A stretch of 47,209 bases of DNA from Cacconaster sp045599325 (GTDB lineage: Bacteria > Bacteroidota > Bacteroidia > Bacteroidales > UBA932). A program made the position numbers and the translations under genes. Location: positions 1-47,209 of the forward strand of contig JAZRVT010000039.1 in assembly GCA_045599325.1 (NCBI GenBank), read 5' to 3'. The number at the start of each line of letters is the position of its first letter. The stretch's first letter is position 1. The notes under the pieces were generated by a model. That model saw nothing but the letters and a program-made list of their open reading frames with translations. It was not told the DNA's origin and ran no database searches. Of the stretch, positions 7,980-17,606 are shown piece by piece.

Positions 7980-9149
7980 TTAGATATCGTGGTTAGGCCA
8001 CCACCCGGGCTTGCTCTTGGTTCCGCCCTGGCAGCGGCAGTCAACATACTCCTTCGGCAGCCACCAGTACTGCGGAGGGTAGAAAGGTTCACCGCTGGCT
8101 TCGTCGTACGCCTCCGTATAGACAGCCCATTTGCTCACGGCCGAACGCCACGTCCTCTGCTCCAGTATGGTGGGCACCTCGGAGGTGTAGGACCGCTTTC
8201 TGGTGAAGAAATGCCTTGACACATTGTTGTAGAAGCATCTGACTGTCTCAGTGCGTGAGACCGAAATGTATCCGAGCACAAGTTCGTCGGGATTGTCCAC
8301 GTTGACGATATTGCCGCGCATCTCGAACGGCTCTCCCGAAAAGAGGCCGCCCACATCGGTGCTGTTCTTCTGAAGAGTGGTCCAGTAGCGGTACGCCTCC
8401 TCTGATATGGCGGCCTGGACAACGTCGGCACAATACAGGTATGATATCCTTTTGTCGCTCCTGTCAATCCGGAATAACTCGTGGTCAACCAGCCGGTTCT
8501 CGCTCTGTTCGGTGGTGCTGGCAATCATTATGTCGCCCACTGAGGCGGTGCTCCAGCAGTTGTAGACATTCATACCTCTCTCATAGGCGACAATAGTGTC
8601 GCGCGTCCAGTCGATTCCCCTCTGGTAATAGTAGTCAGCGTAGTAATCAGCGGTATACTGCCAGGTCTGGTCACAGGACCAGCGGTAGTAGCGGTCGCCG
8701 TCGCCGCCGTTGGAAGTAACCCTTACCGCAAGCCTGCTGCGCTCATAATCCTCAAAGAACGAGACACTGTCAATCTTCGCGGCCTGCAGCGGCTCCTGCC
8801 ATTCTGAAGCGTAGGTATTCCCGTCAACCTCAACGACAAGACGGTACCTGCCGTCTGCAGGGGCCTCGCGGGTGTCGATCTGGTAGTCCGTTCCTGTCCA
8901 GGTGCCGGTAATGACGCCGCCTGCCTCGCTCTCAACCTTGACGGTCGAGCGGCCGACGGGCCTGCTGTCGGACTCAGATGAAAGTTCCACTGACCGTGAA
9001 AGCCGCACGGCGGTCACAGCCCCGATGCGGATGTCACCCTCGATGACCAGGAAACCGCCCTCTCCCTCTATCTGAGGATCGAAATCATAGATGCAGGAGG
9101 CGGCCAGCGCCGCAACAGCCATAATCAATATCGCGAATCTCTTTTTCAT
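7980..9149 (-). CDS. DUF4249 family lipoprotein
   Basis: 389 aa. The lipoprotein signal ends LAAS-C19. The opening IYDFDPQIEGEGGFLVIEGDI is typical of DUF4249, a Bacteroidota outer-membrane lipoprotein family with an N-terminal Ig-like region (VRLSRSVELSSESD, then YRLVVEVDGNTYAS) encoded next to TonB-dependent receptors. The Tyr/Trp-rich middle (YRWSCDQTWQYTADYYADYYY) and the Cys pair in the C-terminal VDCRCQGGTKSKPGWWP are notable. Its start codon overlaps the receptor's stop by one base (TGATG), so the two are translationally coupled. It may be a surface lid or accessory for the receptor by analogy with SusD (inference). Confidence 0.85.
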   Translation of the reverse strand: MKKRFAILIMAVAALAASCIYDFDPQIEGEGGFLVIEGDIRIGAVTAVRLSRSVELSSESDSRPVGRSTVKVESEAGGVITGTWTGTDYQIDTREAPADGRYRLVVEVDGNTYASEWQEPLQAAKIDSVSFFEDYERSRLAVRVTSNGGDGDRYYRWSCDQTWQYTADYYADYYYQRGIDWTRDTIVAYERGMNVYNCWSTASVGDIMIASTTEQSENRLVDHELFRIDRSDKRISYLYCADVVQAAISEEAYRYWTTLQKNSTDVGGLFSGEPFEMRGNIVNVDNPDELVLGYISVSRTETVRCFYNNVSRHFFTRKRSYTSEVPTILEQRTWRSAVSKWAVYTEAYDEASGEPFYPPQYWWLPKEYVDCRCQGGTKSKPGWWPNHDI

Positions 9150-11881
9150 CAGAATTTCAGGTTGAAGTTGACATAAGGTATCTGGGTGGCGAAGACACTG
9201 AGCATATGTCCCTTGAGCTCGCCGCCTTCAGTGGTGTAGTAGACCGAGTACGGGTTCTTCCTGCCGGTCACGTTGTAGCATCCGAAGGTGAAGGACATAT
9301 GTGTCAGCTGGCGCAGGTAGTGGCCCGGCTCGATGATCACCGCAAGGTCGAGGCGGAAATAGTCCGGGATGCGGTAGCCGTTGCGCTCGGAGTAGACCAG
9401 CCTGAGGCCGTCGCCGTAGACATATTTGCCCACCGGGATCGTCACAGGGCGCCCGGTTGAGTAGTCGAGGTTCAGGGAGAGGCTGTAGCGGTGGGTGAAC
9501 TTGTAGTTGCTGACAAGCTTCACGTCGTGCGGCTTGTCGTAAGGTGCACTGTACCAGTCTCCGCCGTTGATGGTCAGCACTCCGCGGTCCTCCATCTCGC
9601 GCAGCTGCGAGCGGGAGTAGGTGTAGGATACCCATCCGTTCAGCTTGCCGGCGCTCTTCTTTATCATAAGCTCGGCGCCGTAAGCCCTGTTCTCAGTCTC
9701 GATGAGGTCGTCTGCCAGATTCTCGTTCATCACCAGCACGGCGCCGCTCTTGTAGTCGATGTAATGCTGCACTCTCTTATAATAAGCCTCCAGCGAGATG
9801 TCCACCTTGTTGTCGAAGACAGTGCTGTAGAGTCCGGAAGCGGCCTGCCAGCCTGTCTGCGGCCTGATCTTGTCGCTGCACAGGCGCCAGCTGTCGGTCG
9901 GAGAGATGTTGATGCTGTTGGATATCATATGGATATACTGGCGCATCGTGTTGAAGCCGGCCTTCACGGAGAGAAGGTCGGTGAAAGAGTATTTGCCCGA
10001 GAGGCGGAACTCCGGACCGCCGTAGAGCTTCCCTCCGTTCACAGGCACGAAGAAGGAATACCTGAGTCCGAACTCGGCGGAGAGCCTGTCGTCCACTTTC
10101 CAGGTGTCGCTGGCGTAGAGCGCGTTCTCGAAGGCGTTCTCAGTCGGGAGGCTGCGCGGCTTCACTCCCGAGAACTCACTGAAAGGGTTGTATGGACCCG
10201 GATAGTAGTCGTAGTACTTTTCGTCCGGCTTCTCTCCAGATGGCTCAGCGAGAGGACCGTATGAGCCCGGATGGAGATCGTAGTATGTAGCGTTCACTCC
10301 ATAGCCGAGGGTATGGTCGTCCGAGAGCACCGACTTGAAGCCCACCTTGGCGAAGCCCTGGTTCACGGTGTTGTCCAGCCGGTAGGCTTCATAGCTGTTG
10401 ACTGAATTCTCAAGGCTGTACGCGTAGCTGTCGTAGCCCACGGTGGCGGTCATCGAGTGCCGCTCCGAGAAGTTGCTGTGCCATTTCAGGGATCCGTTGA
10501 CATTACGGAAACGGTAGACTGTGTCGCTGCTGAACCCGAACTTGTCGCGTGACCAGTAGCCGTAGGCGTGGATGGAGTTGTTCTCGTTGACTTTGTGCGA
10601 GAAGCCTATGTTCCCGTCCTGGAACGATGCCGTGCCGCCGTTGTAGCTGCTGTTGACCGGCATCGCGCGGAGCATCCAGTTGGAATAGGTGGTCCGTGCT
10701 CCGAGGATGAAGGTGGTCCTGTCCTTGATTATCGGCCCTTCGAGGTGAAGGCGGCTGGTCAGCAGGCCGAGGCCGAGGGAGCCTGTCACCTTCTTGCTGT
10801 TGCCGTCGCGGCTGCGGACCTCGAGGACTGAGGAGATGCGGCCGCCGTACTCTGCAGGGATGGAGCTCTTGTAGAGCTCGACGTCGTTGATCACGTCTGT
10901 GTTGAAGGCCGACAGGATGCCGAACATATGGCTCGGGTTGTAGATTGTGCCTTCATTGAAGAGGATGAGGTTCTGGTCGGTGGAGCCGCCGCGGACATTG
11001 AAGCCGGTGGAGGCCTCTCCGGCTGTCTTCACACCCGGCAGGGTCATCACCACCTTGAGGGCGTCAGCCTCGCCGAACGCCACCGGGACATTCTTTATCA
11101 CATCCACCCTCACCTTCTCGACACCCATCTGCGGGGTCCTGTGGTGCGACATGCTCTCTGAGGTGATCACAGCGCCTGTCAGTGCGAAAACCTTCTCTTT
11201 CATCTGCACGTCCAGTCCGCCGTCCTCATAGACCATAAGGTCGAGTTTCAGGTCCTCGAGAGAGTAGCCGCTGAAACCCAGGACATTCTCCCCTATCGGA
11301 AGCAGAATCTTGTAGAACCCGAAAGCGTCCGTGACAGTGTATGCCCTGCCGTTGTCCTGGTAGACTGAAACCCCGACTACCGGCTCACCGGTGGCCACGT
11401 CGGTCACATAGCCCTTCACGGTTGCTTTCCCTGTCCTTACCGCTGCCGGGTCACCTATCTCATACACCTTGTTCTGGAAAGTCGCGACCCGATTCTGGTC
11501 AGTGGCATATTTGAGGAGGTTCTCATCGTCAGCCTTTACCGACGGAGCGAAATAGCCGGCAGGCAGCCTGGTCGAGAAGCCGGCGTCGCGGAAGATGAAG
11601 TACCTGCCGTCGTACTGTGTGATGCTGTAGCCGTTTTCGCGCAGCTGAGCGAAGGCCGCCTTGAGGAAACTGTCACGGGAGGTGCGTATGGTGTAGGACT
11701 TGACGTCGGAGGTGTCCCTGACGAAGAACACCGAAGATTCCACCTCTCTCTTTATGAAATCCATCAGCTGGTCGAAATCAGCCTTGACGACTCCGAACTG
11801 CGCCGTGTCCTGCGCGCTGAGGGAGGCGCTGCCTGCAAAGAGGCATACAGAGACCAGAAAGATTGCGGAGAGCCGTTTCAT
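9149..11881 (-). CDS. TonB-dependent outer-membrane receptor
   Basis: 910 aa. After the signal peptide comes an STN-like domain (about 27-105, FGVVKADFDQLMDFIKREVE through ITQYDGRYFIFRD), then a carboxypeptidase-regulatory-like beta-sandwich (about 150-232, GYVTDVATGEPVVGVSVYQD), the plug (about 245-350, with GVKTAGEASTGFNVRGGSTDQNLILFNEG) and a 22-strand-type barrel ending in Phe (YVNFNLKF). It imports an unknown ligand using TonB-ExbBD energy. The STN domain is often linked to FecR/anti-sigma signalling, but no sigma/anti-sigma pair is nearby. The start overlaps the upstream gene by 4 nt (ATGA). Confidence 0.92.
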   Translation of the reverse strand: MKRLSAIFLVSVCLFAGSASLSAQDTAQFGVVKADFDQLMDFIKREVESSVFFVRDTSDVKSYTIRTSRDSFLKAAFAQLRENGYSITQYDGRYFIFRDAGFSTRLPAGYFAPSVKADDENLLKYATDQNRVATFQNKVYEIGDPAAVRTGKATVKGYVTDVATGEPVVGVSVYQDNGRAYTVTDAFGFYKILLPIGENVLGFSGYSLEDLKLDLMVYEDGGLDVQMKEKVFALTGAVITSESMSHHRTPQMGVEKVRVDVIKNVPVAFGEADALKVVMTLPGVKTAGEASTGFNVRGGSTDQNLILFNEGTIYNPSHMFGILSAFNTDVINDVELYKSSIPAEYGGRISSVLEVRSRDGNSKKVTGSLGLGLLTSRLHLEGPIIKDRTTFILGARTTYSNWMLRAMPVNSSYNGGTASFQDGNIGFSHKVNENNSIHAYGYWSRDKFGFSSDTVYRFRNVNGSLKWHSNFSERHSMTATVGYDSYAYSLENSVNSYEAYRLDNTVNQGFAKVGFKSVLSDDHTLGYGVNATYYDLHPGSYGPLAEPSGEKPDEKYYDYYPGPYNPFSEFSGVKPRSLPTENAFENALYASDTWKVDDRLSAEFGLRYSFFVPVNGGKLYGGPEFRLSGKYSFTDLLSVKAGFNTMRQYIHMISNSINISPTDSWRLCSDKIRPQTGWQAASGLYSTVFDNKVDISLEAYYKRVQHYIDYKSGAVLVMNENLADDLIETENRAYGAELMIKKSAGKLNGWVSYTYSRSQLREMEDRGVLTINGGDWYSAPYDKPHDVKLVSNYKFTHRYSLSLNLDYSTGRPVTIPVGKYVYGDGLRLVYSERNGYRIPDYFRLDLAVIIEPGHYLRQLTHMSFTFGCYNVTGRKNPYSVYYTTEGGELKGHMLSVFATQIPYVNFNLKF

Positions 11882-12600
11882 TTCCCGAGTCCCTCCACAT
11901 ATTCAACCGCCGCTGTAAGGAATTCCCCCAATGAGAGGGTCTTTCTGTCCTCCAGGCCGGAGATATGGCGGTTGATGCTCTTCCTGTATGGTTTATAGAG
12001 CTTCAGTAAAGCGCTGCGGCGCGGAAGCGGGGTCACGGTGCCGTCCTCCGCAACGTGGCAGTACTTCTCGCTGCCCACAAAAAGATACTGCGCATCTGCG
12101 CGGTAGTTCGGGTCGCTGTATCTGATCTGTGCGCCGTTGTAGCCATCAAGGTCGCGGTCGAGAGTCTTGACCACCTGACGCAGGATCCTGGACTTCCCGT
12201 CATAGAGCACCTGCCAGTAGCCGGGAGCGCCCTCCCAGCCGTAGAACGAAGGATTGACATACTTGACGCCGTCAATGACGAACCACTCCACGCAGCCGCT
12301 GTTGAGCAGCACGTTGAACACGCCGTTCGGAGACTTTGACTCAAGGTCCTGCCGCTCTGCGTTAATATTGAGCAGCACGTCATAATAAAGTTTTCCGTTG
12401 TAGCGGATGTCACCCTTTCTGAACAGAGAGCTCTCCCAGTAATAGGTGCCGTTGAAGACAAAGGGGTAGATGACCGCCTGACGCCCTCTGAAGAAGGTCG
12501 AGGCTATGTCCGCCTTCTCCCTGTAGACACGGTAGTCATCCTGAGCTGGCAGCTGGGCGGAGATGACCAGCAGAGCCGCTATAAGCACAATTTTTTGCAT
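11878..12600 (-). CDS. Exported protein of unknown function, first gene of receptor operon
   Basis: 240 aa. The signal peptide MQKIVLIAALLVISAQLPAQ is followed by a Tyr/Phe-rich body (FRGRQAVIYPFVFNGTYYWE, RYNGKLYYDVLLNINAERQD, VFNVLLNSGCVEWFVIDGVKY) and a helical C-terminus (LLKLYKPYRKSINRHISGL). I do not recognise the family. It overlaps the TonB receptor by 4 nt, so it belongs to the same four-gene unit. Periplasmic or surface location is inferred from the signal peptide only. Confidence 0.8.
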   Translation of the reverse strand: MQKIVLIAALLVISAQLPAQDDYRVYREKADIASTFFRGRQAVIYPFVFNGTYYWESSLFRKGDIRYNGKLYYDVLLNINAERQDLESKSPNGVFNVLLNSGCVEWFVIDGVKYVNPSFYGWEGAPGYWQVLYDGKSRILRQVVKTLDRDLDGYNGAQIRYSDPNYRADAQYLFVGSEKYCHVAEDGTVTPLPRRSALLKLYKPYRKSINRHISGLEDRKTLSLGEFLTAAVEYVEGLGK

Positions 12601-12604
12601 AAGG

Positions 12605-12612
12605 CAAATATA
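12605..12612 (-). promoter_or_regulatory. -7 box of the four-gene receptor operon
   Basis: TATATTTG on the minus strand (12612-12605) ends 4 nt before the ATG at 12600, implying an almost leaderless transcript. No convincing -33 TTTG is seen. Confidence 0.5.
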
Positions 12613-12757
12613 TGTCTTTTTTCTTCAAGTTTCACCTCTGCCTTGCCATTCCGGGATATTTTGACTATTTTTGCCGCCTACCTGGCGGTTTCTCTTATTA
12701 ACCTCAATGAAGAGATTGATAATCAGTGATTTGTTAAATCCTGTCCGTCATTGTTTA

Positions 12758-12765
12758 TACTTTTG
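12758..12765 (+). promoter_or_regulatory. -7 box upstream of susC-like gene
   Basis: TACTTTTG matches TAnnTTTG. A TTTG lies at 12730-12733, but the 24-nt gap is longer than the usual 19-21. The leader to the susC start would be about 95 nt, typical of susC-type genes. The rest of the 265-nt intergenic region is AT-rich, with no further feature recognised except the G tract at 12851-12857. Confidence 0.5.
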
Positions 12766-12865
12766 CTTACAAATTTTAAGTTTATAGACATTTTTTATTA
12801 CTAACCAAAACCAAAACAACCTATGATATGTAGTTATCACAATTTGAGAAGGGGGGGCAAAGGCT

Positions 12866-15800
12866 ATGATGCTCTGCATTATGCTGCTCTCTTTCTGTGG
12901 GTCACTGATGGCTCAGTCAGGAAGGCCTTCCCAGATCACCGGCCGTGTCACCGACAGCAACGGTGAGCCTGTAATCGGAGCGACCGTTATGATCCAGGGC
13001 ACCAGAATCGGCACCGCCACTGACGCGGATGGCAGATATTCCATCCCGGCAAGGCATTCCGATATCATTACATTCACCTGCATCGGCTATTCCACCCTTC
13101 AGGTCGAGGCCGGCCGCAGGAATGTCATCGACGTAACCCTGCTCGACGATGTCGAGAAACTTCAGGAGATAGTGGTGACCGGTTACCAGACGCTCTCCAA
13201 GGAGAGAAGCGCCGGTTCATTCGCCACTCTCAAGGGTGCCGCTCTCGTTGACAAGGCAAACGCAAGGGGGTCCGTCCTCGAATCCCTCGAAGGCATTGCC
13301 CCTGGCCTCCAGGTAAATGTCAGCAACAGTGTCGGCGATGACAACAAATATCTGGTGAGAGGTGTCACCTCGGTCAACTCCAACAGACAGCCTCTGTTTG
13401 TCGTTGACGGTGTGGCCACTTCCATAGAGTCTATCGAAAGTCTCCTCAACAGCGAAGACATCCAGTCCGTCACAGTTCTCAAGGATGCTACAGCGGCTTC
13501 CATCTGGGGATCCCAGGCAGGTAACGGCGTCATCGTCATCGAGACCAAGAGCGGATTCAACACCAACGGCAAGTACAATGTGTCATACTCAGGCACCTAC
13601 ACCTACAAGGGAATGCCTGACTATGAATACCTTGATATGATGGACAGCGAGACTTTCATCAAGAATGCCCTCGAGGTCTTCGATCCGACAGGATACAAGG
13701 AGGCTTCAGCGTTGACAGGCACCGGTGCAAGCAACTATATCAAGAACGGTGTCCTCTTCCCTCACGAAATACCTATGTACGATTTTGCCGCCGGCCGTAT
13801 CACTCAGTCCGAGCGCGACGCACAGCTGGCAGTTCTGGCAGGCCGCGACCAGCGCGCTGACATCGAGAAGTATCTGATGAGCAACGCCTGGCTGACCAAG
13901 CACTCCATCACCATTGAGGGCGGCACCAGCAAGAACCAGCTCTTCACCTCCCTCGCATACGAAGGCAATCAGGGCAACAACAAGAATCTGACAAACAACT
14001 TCAGGGTCAACCTCCGCGAAGTGCACAATATCAACAAATGGCTCAGAGTGGATCTGGGACTCAACGCATCACTTCAGACTTCCAATTACCATACTGCCCT
14101 CGGCACCGGTTCCGGACGAGCTCTGACATACAGGGAGTCTCCTTCCATCACCGACCTCCCGTACGCTGCATTCTATGACGAGAGCGGCAACCCTCTTGAC
14201 CACTCCGTCTTTGATATGAGCGCAAGTCTGAAATCCCAGGCAGAGGCCGCCCTTGCCACAAGTCTCAACTACTATCCTGTGGATGAATTCAACAGCTCGA
14301 TGAACAAGAACCAGACAATGACCGTCCGCGCCAATGCCGGCATCACCATCAAGATCATCGACGGACTCAAGTATGAAGGAAAGTTCGCGTTCAACCGCTC
14401 CAACACAAAGTTTGAACGCTATATGCCGGGCGACACCTATACCGTCAGATACGAACAGGGTATTTCCTACGACAAGAACACCGGCACTCAGTATGGTCCG
14501 ACATCAGGCGGTGCGTACAGGGCCACTGACGGATACACGACAGACTGGACTGTCCGGAACCAGCTCACTTTCGACAAGACTGTGGCAAAGAAACACGCAA
14601 TCACAGCTCTCGCCGGTGTCGAGTTCAGGGATAACCACACTGAATCCAACACTGCCAACAAATACGGTTTCGACTACCAGACAATGAAGGCCACCACATA
14701 CGACTGGACCAAGCTTCAGAAGACTATGTCATCTGCGCTGCTGAGTCCGTGCATGGGCTCAACGGGCCTTATGCTCTACAAGGCCAACAGCGACACATTC
14801 TCCCTTGCAGACTCCAGATACAGATATTTCTCTCTCTATGCCAACGCCGGTTATTCCTATGACCGCCGCTACACCATCAATGCAAGCATAAGAATCGACC
14901 AGTCCAACCTTTTCGGTTCCGACCCAAGCAACCAGTTCAAACCGATCTGGTCTGTCGGCGGCGTGTGGAACGCCAAGAACGAGAGCTTCCTTCAGGATGT
15001 AAGCTGGCTCAGCAAATTGAGCCTGAGACTGAGCTACGGTCTGGCCGGCAACTCACCTAAGCCGGGATATGGCAGTCCTATCGATATCATCTCCAGCTCC
15101 ACCACTGCCTATGTCGACCACGTGGCATACACCATCTCATCATTGGCAGCAAACAAGATGCATTGGGAGAAAACCACTACCAAGAACCTCGGAATCGACT
15201 ATGCATTCTTCAACCACCGTCTCTACGGATCAATCGACCTCTATGACAAGTATACCACAGATTTGATCGACAGCAAGGAACTTGACCCTACAGTGGGAGC
15301 CACTACAGTCAAGTCCAATGTCGGCGAACTTTCCAACAAGGGTATTGAACTGATGCTCGGCGGGGCCATCATCAGCAACAGGGATTTCAGATGGGACGCT
15401 TCGGTCAACTTCACCTACAACAAGAACCTGCTCGTGAAGTTCTACCATTCAGCGTACACCAGCCCTTCCAGCATGACCACCAGCGGTAACATCGAGGGTT
15501 ATCCACTCGGAGCAATGTTCGCATACGACTGGGCCGGCCTCACCCACGAAGACGGTCTCCCTCAGATTTATCTGAATGACGGAACAATCTACAGCGGCAA
15601 CTATTCAAAACTCAGCGCTGACGAGATCCACTACAGAGGCACAAGCATCGCCCCATACTTCGGATCCATCTCCAACAGCCTGAGGTACAAAGGTTTCAAT
15701 CTCAGCTTCATGTTCGTATACAATTTCGGCAACAAGATCTGGGATGACCAGCTCACATACTGGTATGACCGCTTGGGCGGAAACTTCCACAACGATTTCG

Positions 15801-16159
15801 ACAAACGCTGGCGTCAGCCCGGTGATGAAGAGTTCACCGACATACCTTCCTACCTCTATACAGGAAAGGGCCGTACATACAGCTACGAGAAGAATCTCTA
15901 TATGTATTCAGATATCCACGTCCTCAACGGAGCCTTCATCAAGCTGCGCGAGCTCAAATTATCATACGACCTCCAGCAGAAGGCTTGCAAAGCTTTGAAG
16001 ATAAGCGGAATGTCGCTTTATGCACAGACCAACAACCTCTTCTATATCGCTGCCAACAAGGAAGGAATCGATCCTGAGTACGCTCCTTACAGCAACGGTT
16101 CATACCGTCCTGAAAAGATGGGTCCGTCCTGGACTTTCGGATTAACAGTCAAATTTTAA
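12866..16159 (+). CDS. SusC/RagA-family TonB-linked outer-membrane transporter
   Basis: 1097 aa as read from ATG 12866. It has a hydrophobic signal segment ending SLMAQ, a carboxypeptidase-regulatory-like domain (about 23-95, ITGRVTDSNGEPVIGATVMI), the SusC junction QEIVVTGYQTLSKERSAGSF, a plug with YLVRGVTSVNSNRQPLFVVD and VIVIETKSG, and a barrel ending WTFGLTVKF. SusC proteins form a lid-covered transporter with SusD. The TGYQ..SKERSAGSF subtype often sits next to peptidase and TlpA genes, as here; P. gingivalis RagAB, from the same superfamily, imports oligopeptides. The signal peptide lacks a basic n-region. A better one starting at ATG 12823 (MICSYHNLRRGAKAMMLC) would be in frame if the G7 tract at 12851-12857 had six Gs. 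Confidence 0.93.
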   Translation: MMLCIMLLSFCGSLMAQSGRPSQITGRVTDSNGEPVIGATVMIQGTRIGTATDADGRYSIPARHSDIITFTCIGYSTLQVEAGRRNVIDVTLLDDVEKLQEIVVTGYQTLSKERSAGSFATLKGAALVDKANARGSVLESLEGIAPGLQVNVSNSVGDDNKYLVRGVTSVNSNRQPLFVVDGVATSIESIESLLNSEDIQSVTVLKDATAASIWGSQAGNGVIVIETKSGFNTNGKYNVSYSGTYTYKGMPDYEYLDMMDSETFIKNALEVFDPTGYKEASALTGTGASNYIKNGVLFPHEIPMYDFAAGRITQSERDAQLAVLAGRDQRADIEKYLMSNAWLTKHSITIEGGTSKNQLFTSLAYEGNQGNNKNLTNNFRVNLREVHNINKWLRVDLGLNASLQTSNYHTALGTGSGRALTYRESPSITDLPYAAFYDESGNPLDHSVFDMSASLKSQAEAALATSLNYYPVDEFNSSMNKNQTMTVRANAGITIKIIDGLKYEGKFAFNRSNTKFERYMPGDTYTVRYEQGISYDKNTGTQYGPTSGGAYRATDGYTTDWTVRNQLTFDKTVAKKHAITALAGVEFRDNHTESNTANKYGFDYQTMKATTYDWTKLQKTMSSALLSPCMGSTGLMLYKANSDTFSLADSRYRYFSLYANAGYSYDRRYTINASIRIDQSNLFGSDPSNQFKPIWSVGGVWNAKNESFLQDVSWLSKLSLRLSYGLAGNSPKPGYGSPIDIISSSTTAYVDHVAYTISSLAANKMHWEKTTTKNLGIDYAFFNHRLYGSIDLYDKYTTDLIDSKELDPTVGATTVKSNVGELSNKGIELMLGGAIISNRDFRWDASVNFTYNKNLLVKFYHSAYTSPSSMTTSGNIEGYPLGAMFAYDWAGLTHEDGLPQIYLNDGTIYSGNYSKLSADEIHYRGTSIAPYFGSISNSLRYKGFNLSFMFVYNFGNKIWDDQLTYWYDRLGGNFHNDFDKRWRQPGDEEFTDIPSYLYTGKGRTYSYEKNLYMYSDIHVLNGAFIKLRELKLSYDLQQKACKALKISGMSLYAQTNNLFYIAANKEGIDPEYAPYSNGSYRPEKMGPSWTFGLTVKF

Positions 16160-16177
16160 TTGAGGAGGGGAACAATC

Positions 16178-17605
16178 ATGAAAAAGATATCAATATTCAC
16201 AATTGCAGCCTTGACCGTTGTTTTGGCAATGACATCCTGCGTCAGGGATTTCCTTGACATCAAGCCGCGCGGCAATGACATCGCCACCAAATTCGAACAT
16301 TTCGAAGGTTTGCTGGACGCCGTCAACTATTTCTCAATGAGCGGCTCCACTTATATGAATATGGGTGAAGAGCTCTGCGCCGACACCAAGACTATGGAAA
16401 GGCTCCAGACCTCAGAGAAGGACAAGGGAGTGTTTGCATTCCAGTTCAACCGCGACCCGTTCCAGAGCGAAAACACCTGCGACGAGTGGGAGACCTCATA
16501 TGCCAGAATCTATACGGCAAACTACGTCATAAACAACGTTATGAGCGTAGAGGATGCCACTGAAGCTCAGAAACTGCGCGTCCAGGCAGAAGCAAGGATG
16601 CAGCGCGCCTTCATGCATTTCTATGCCTCACTGATGTTCTGCAAGCATTACAATGAAAGCACTGCGGCTTCAGACCTCAGTGTTCCGATTGTCACAAAAC
16701 CGGGAACAGAGGACGGCCCGTCCTATACACGCGCCACTGTCAAGGAACTCTATGATTTCGTCATCTCTGAAATGACAGAGTCCATCCCTATGCTTCAGGA
16801 TGAATATGACCATACCCGCGTAACCAAGGCTGCCGGAAATATGATGCTCGGCAAGGTTTACTGGTACAAGGGTGATTATGAGAAGGCTCTTGCCTGCTTC
16901 CGCAATTCAATGAATTCAATCAAAGGTTACGCGGGTTCACCTGTACAGCTCTATTCTTTCCGTGACAACGACAAGAGCTGGAGCGGCGCAAAGGAATATT
17001 TCAACACCTTCCCTCAGGGCGGATACAGCACAGAGGAAATCCTTGTCAGGTATATGGCCCAGACCACTTATGTTTCCGCTACACAGGCCTGCCTCCACTA
17101 TATCAAGCCTGAGTATGTAAATATGTACACAGACGGTGACCTCAGAGTCAAGTTCCTGGCCGCATCCACAACAGACGCCTCTATGATGAGGCTTGTCACA
17201 AGGGTTTACTTCAACTACATCTGCGACCTCCCTGAACTCTATCTGCTTCTTGCCGAATGCGAAGCGCGCTGCGGTTCAGAGCAGAGCGCCCGCAACATCC
17301 TGACAGAATACCGCATTTCCCGCTTCGACTCAGACGAGCACGCAGCCATCCCTGCAAAAGTCGCTTCCAAGGATGACCTCATCAGATTCATCGTCAACGA
17401 GCGCATACTCGAGTATCCGGGCCGCGGCATATCCGTCATCGACATGAAGCGTCTCTGGGACGACCCTCTGTTCACTGCAAAAAAGGCAAACTTCACACAC
17501 CCTGTGGCTGGCGGCGAGACCTATACTCTCACCAGCGTGGACCAGCTGACCTGGAAGATTCCTTTGAGAGTGATGAAGTTCCATCCGGACTGGCAGGACA
17601 ATTAA
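16178..17605 (+). CDS. SusD/RagB-family surface lipoprotein
   Basis: 475 aa from ATG 16178, which follows a strong GAGGAGGGG ribosome site; a longer TTG start at 16160 is less likely. The lipoprotein signal ends LAMTS-C21. The body has the SusD hallmarks: VRDFLDIKPRGNDI after the lipobox, helical TPR-like segments (AEARMQRAFMHFYASLMFCK), and a C-terminal INERILEYPGRGISVIDMKRLWDD where glycan-type SusDs usually read ERRRELAFEG.R..DLRRW. It forms the lid of the SusC transporter and binds substrate at the cell surface. It lies 18 nt after susC. Confidence 0.93.
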   Translation: MKKISIFTIAALTVVLAMTSCVRDFLDIKPRGNDIATKFEHFEGLLDAVNYFSMSGSTYMNMGEELCADTKTMERLQTSEKDKGVFAFQFNRDPFQSENTCDEWETSYARIYTANYVINNVMSVEDATEAQKLRVQAEARMQRAFMHFYASLMFCKHYNESTAASDLSVPIVTKPGTEDGPSYTRATVKELYDFVISEMTESIPMLQDEYDHTRVTKAAGNMMLGKVYWYKGDYEKALACFRNSMNSIKGYAGSPVQLYSFRDNDKSWSGAKEYFNTFPQGGYSTEEILVRYMAQTTYVSATQACLHYIKPEYVNMYTDGDLRVKFLAASTTDASMMRLVTRVYFNYICDLPELYLLLAECEARCGSEQSARNILTEYRISRFDSDEHAAIPAKVASKDDLIRFIVNERILEYPGRGISVIDMKRLWDDPLFTAKKANFTHPVAGGETYTLTSVDQLTWKIPLRVMKFHPDWQDN

Positions 17606-17606
17606 T

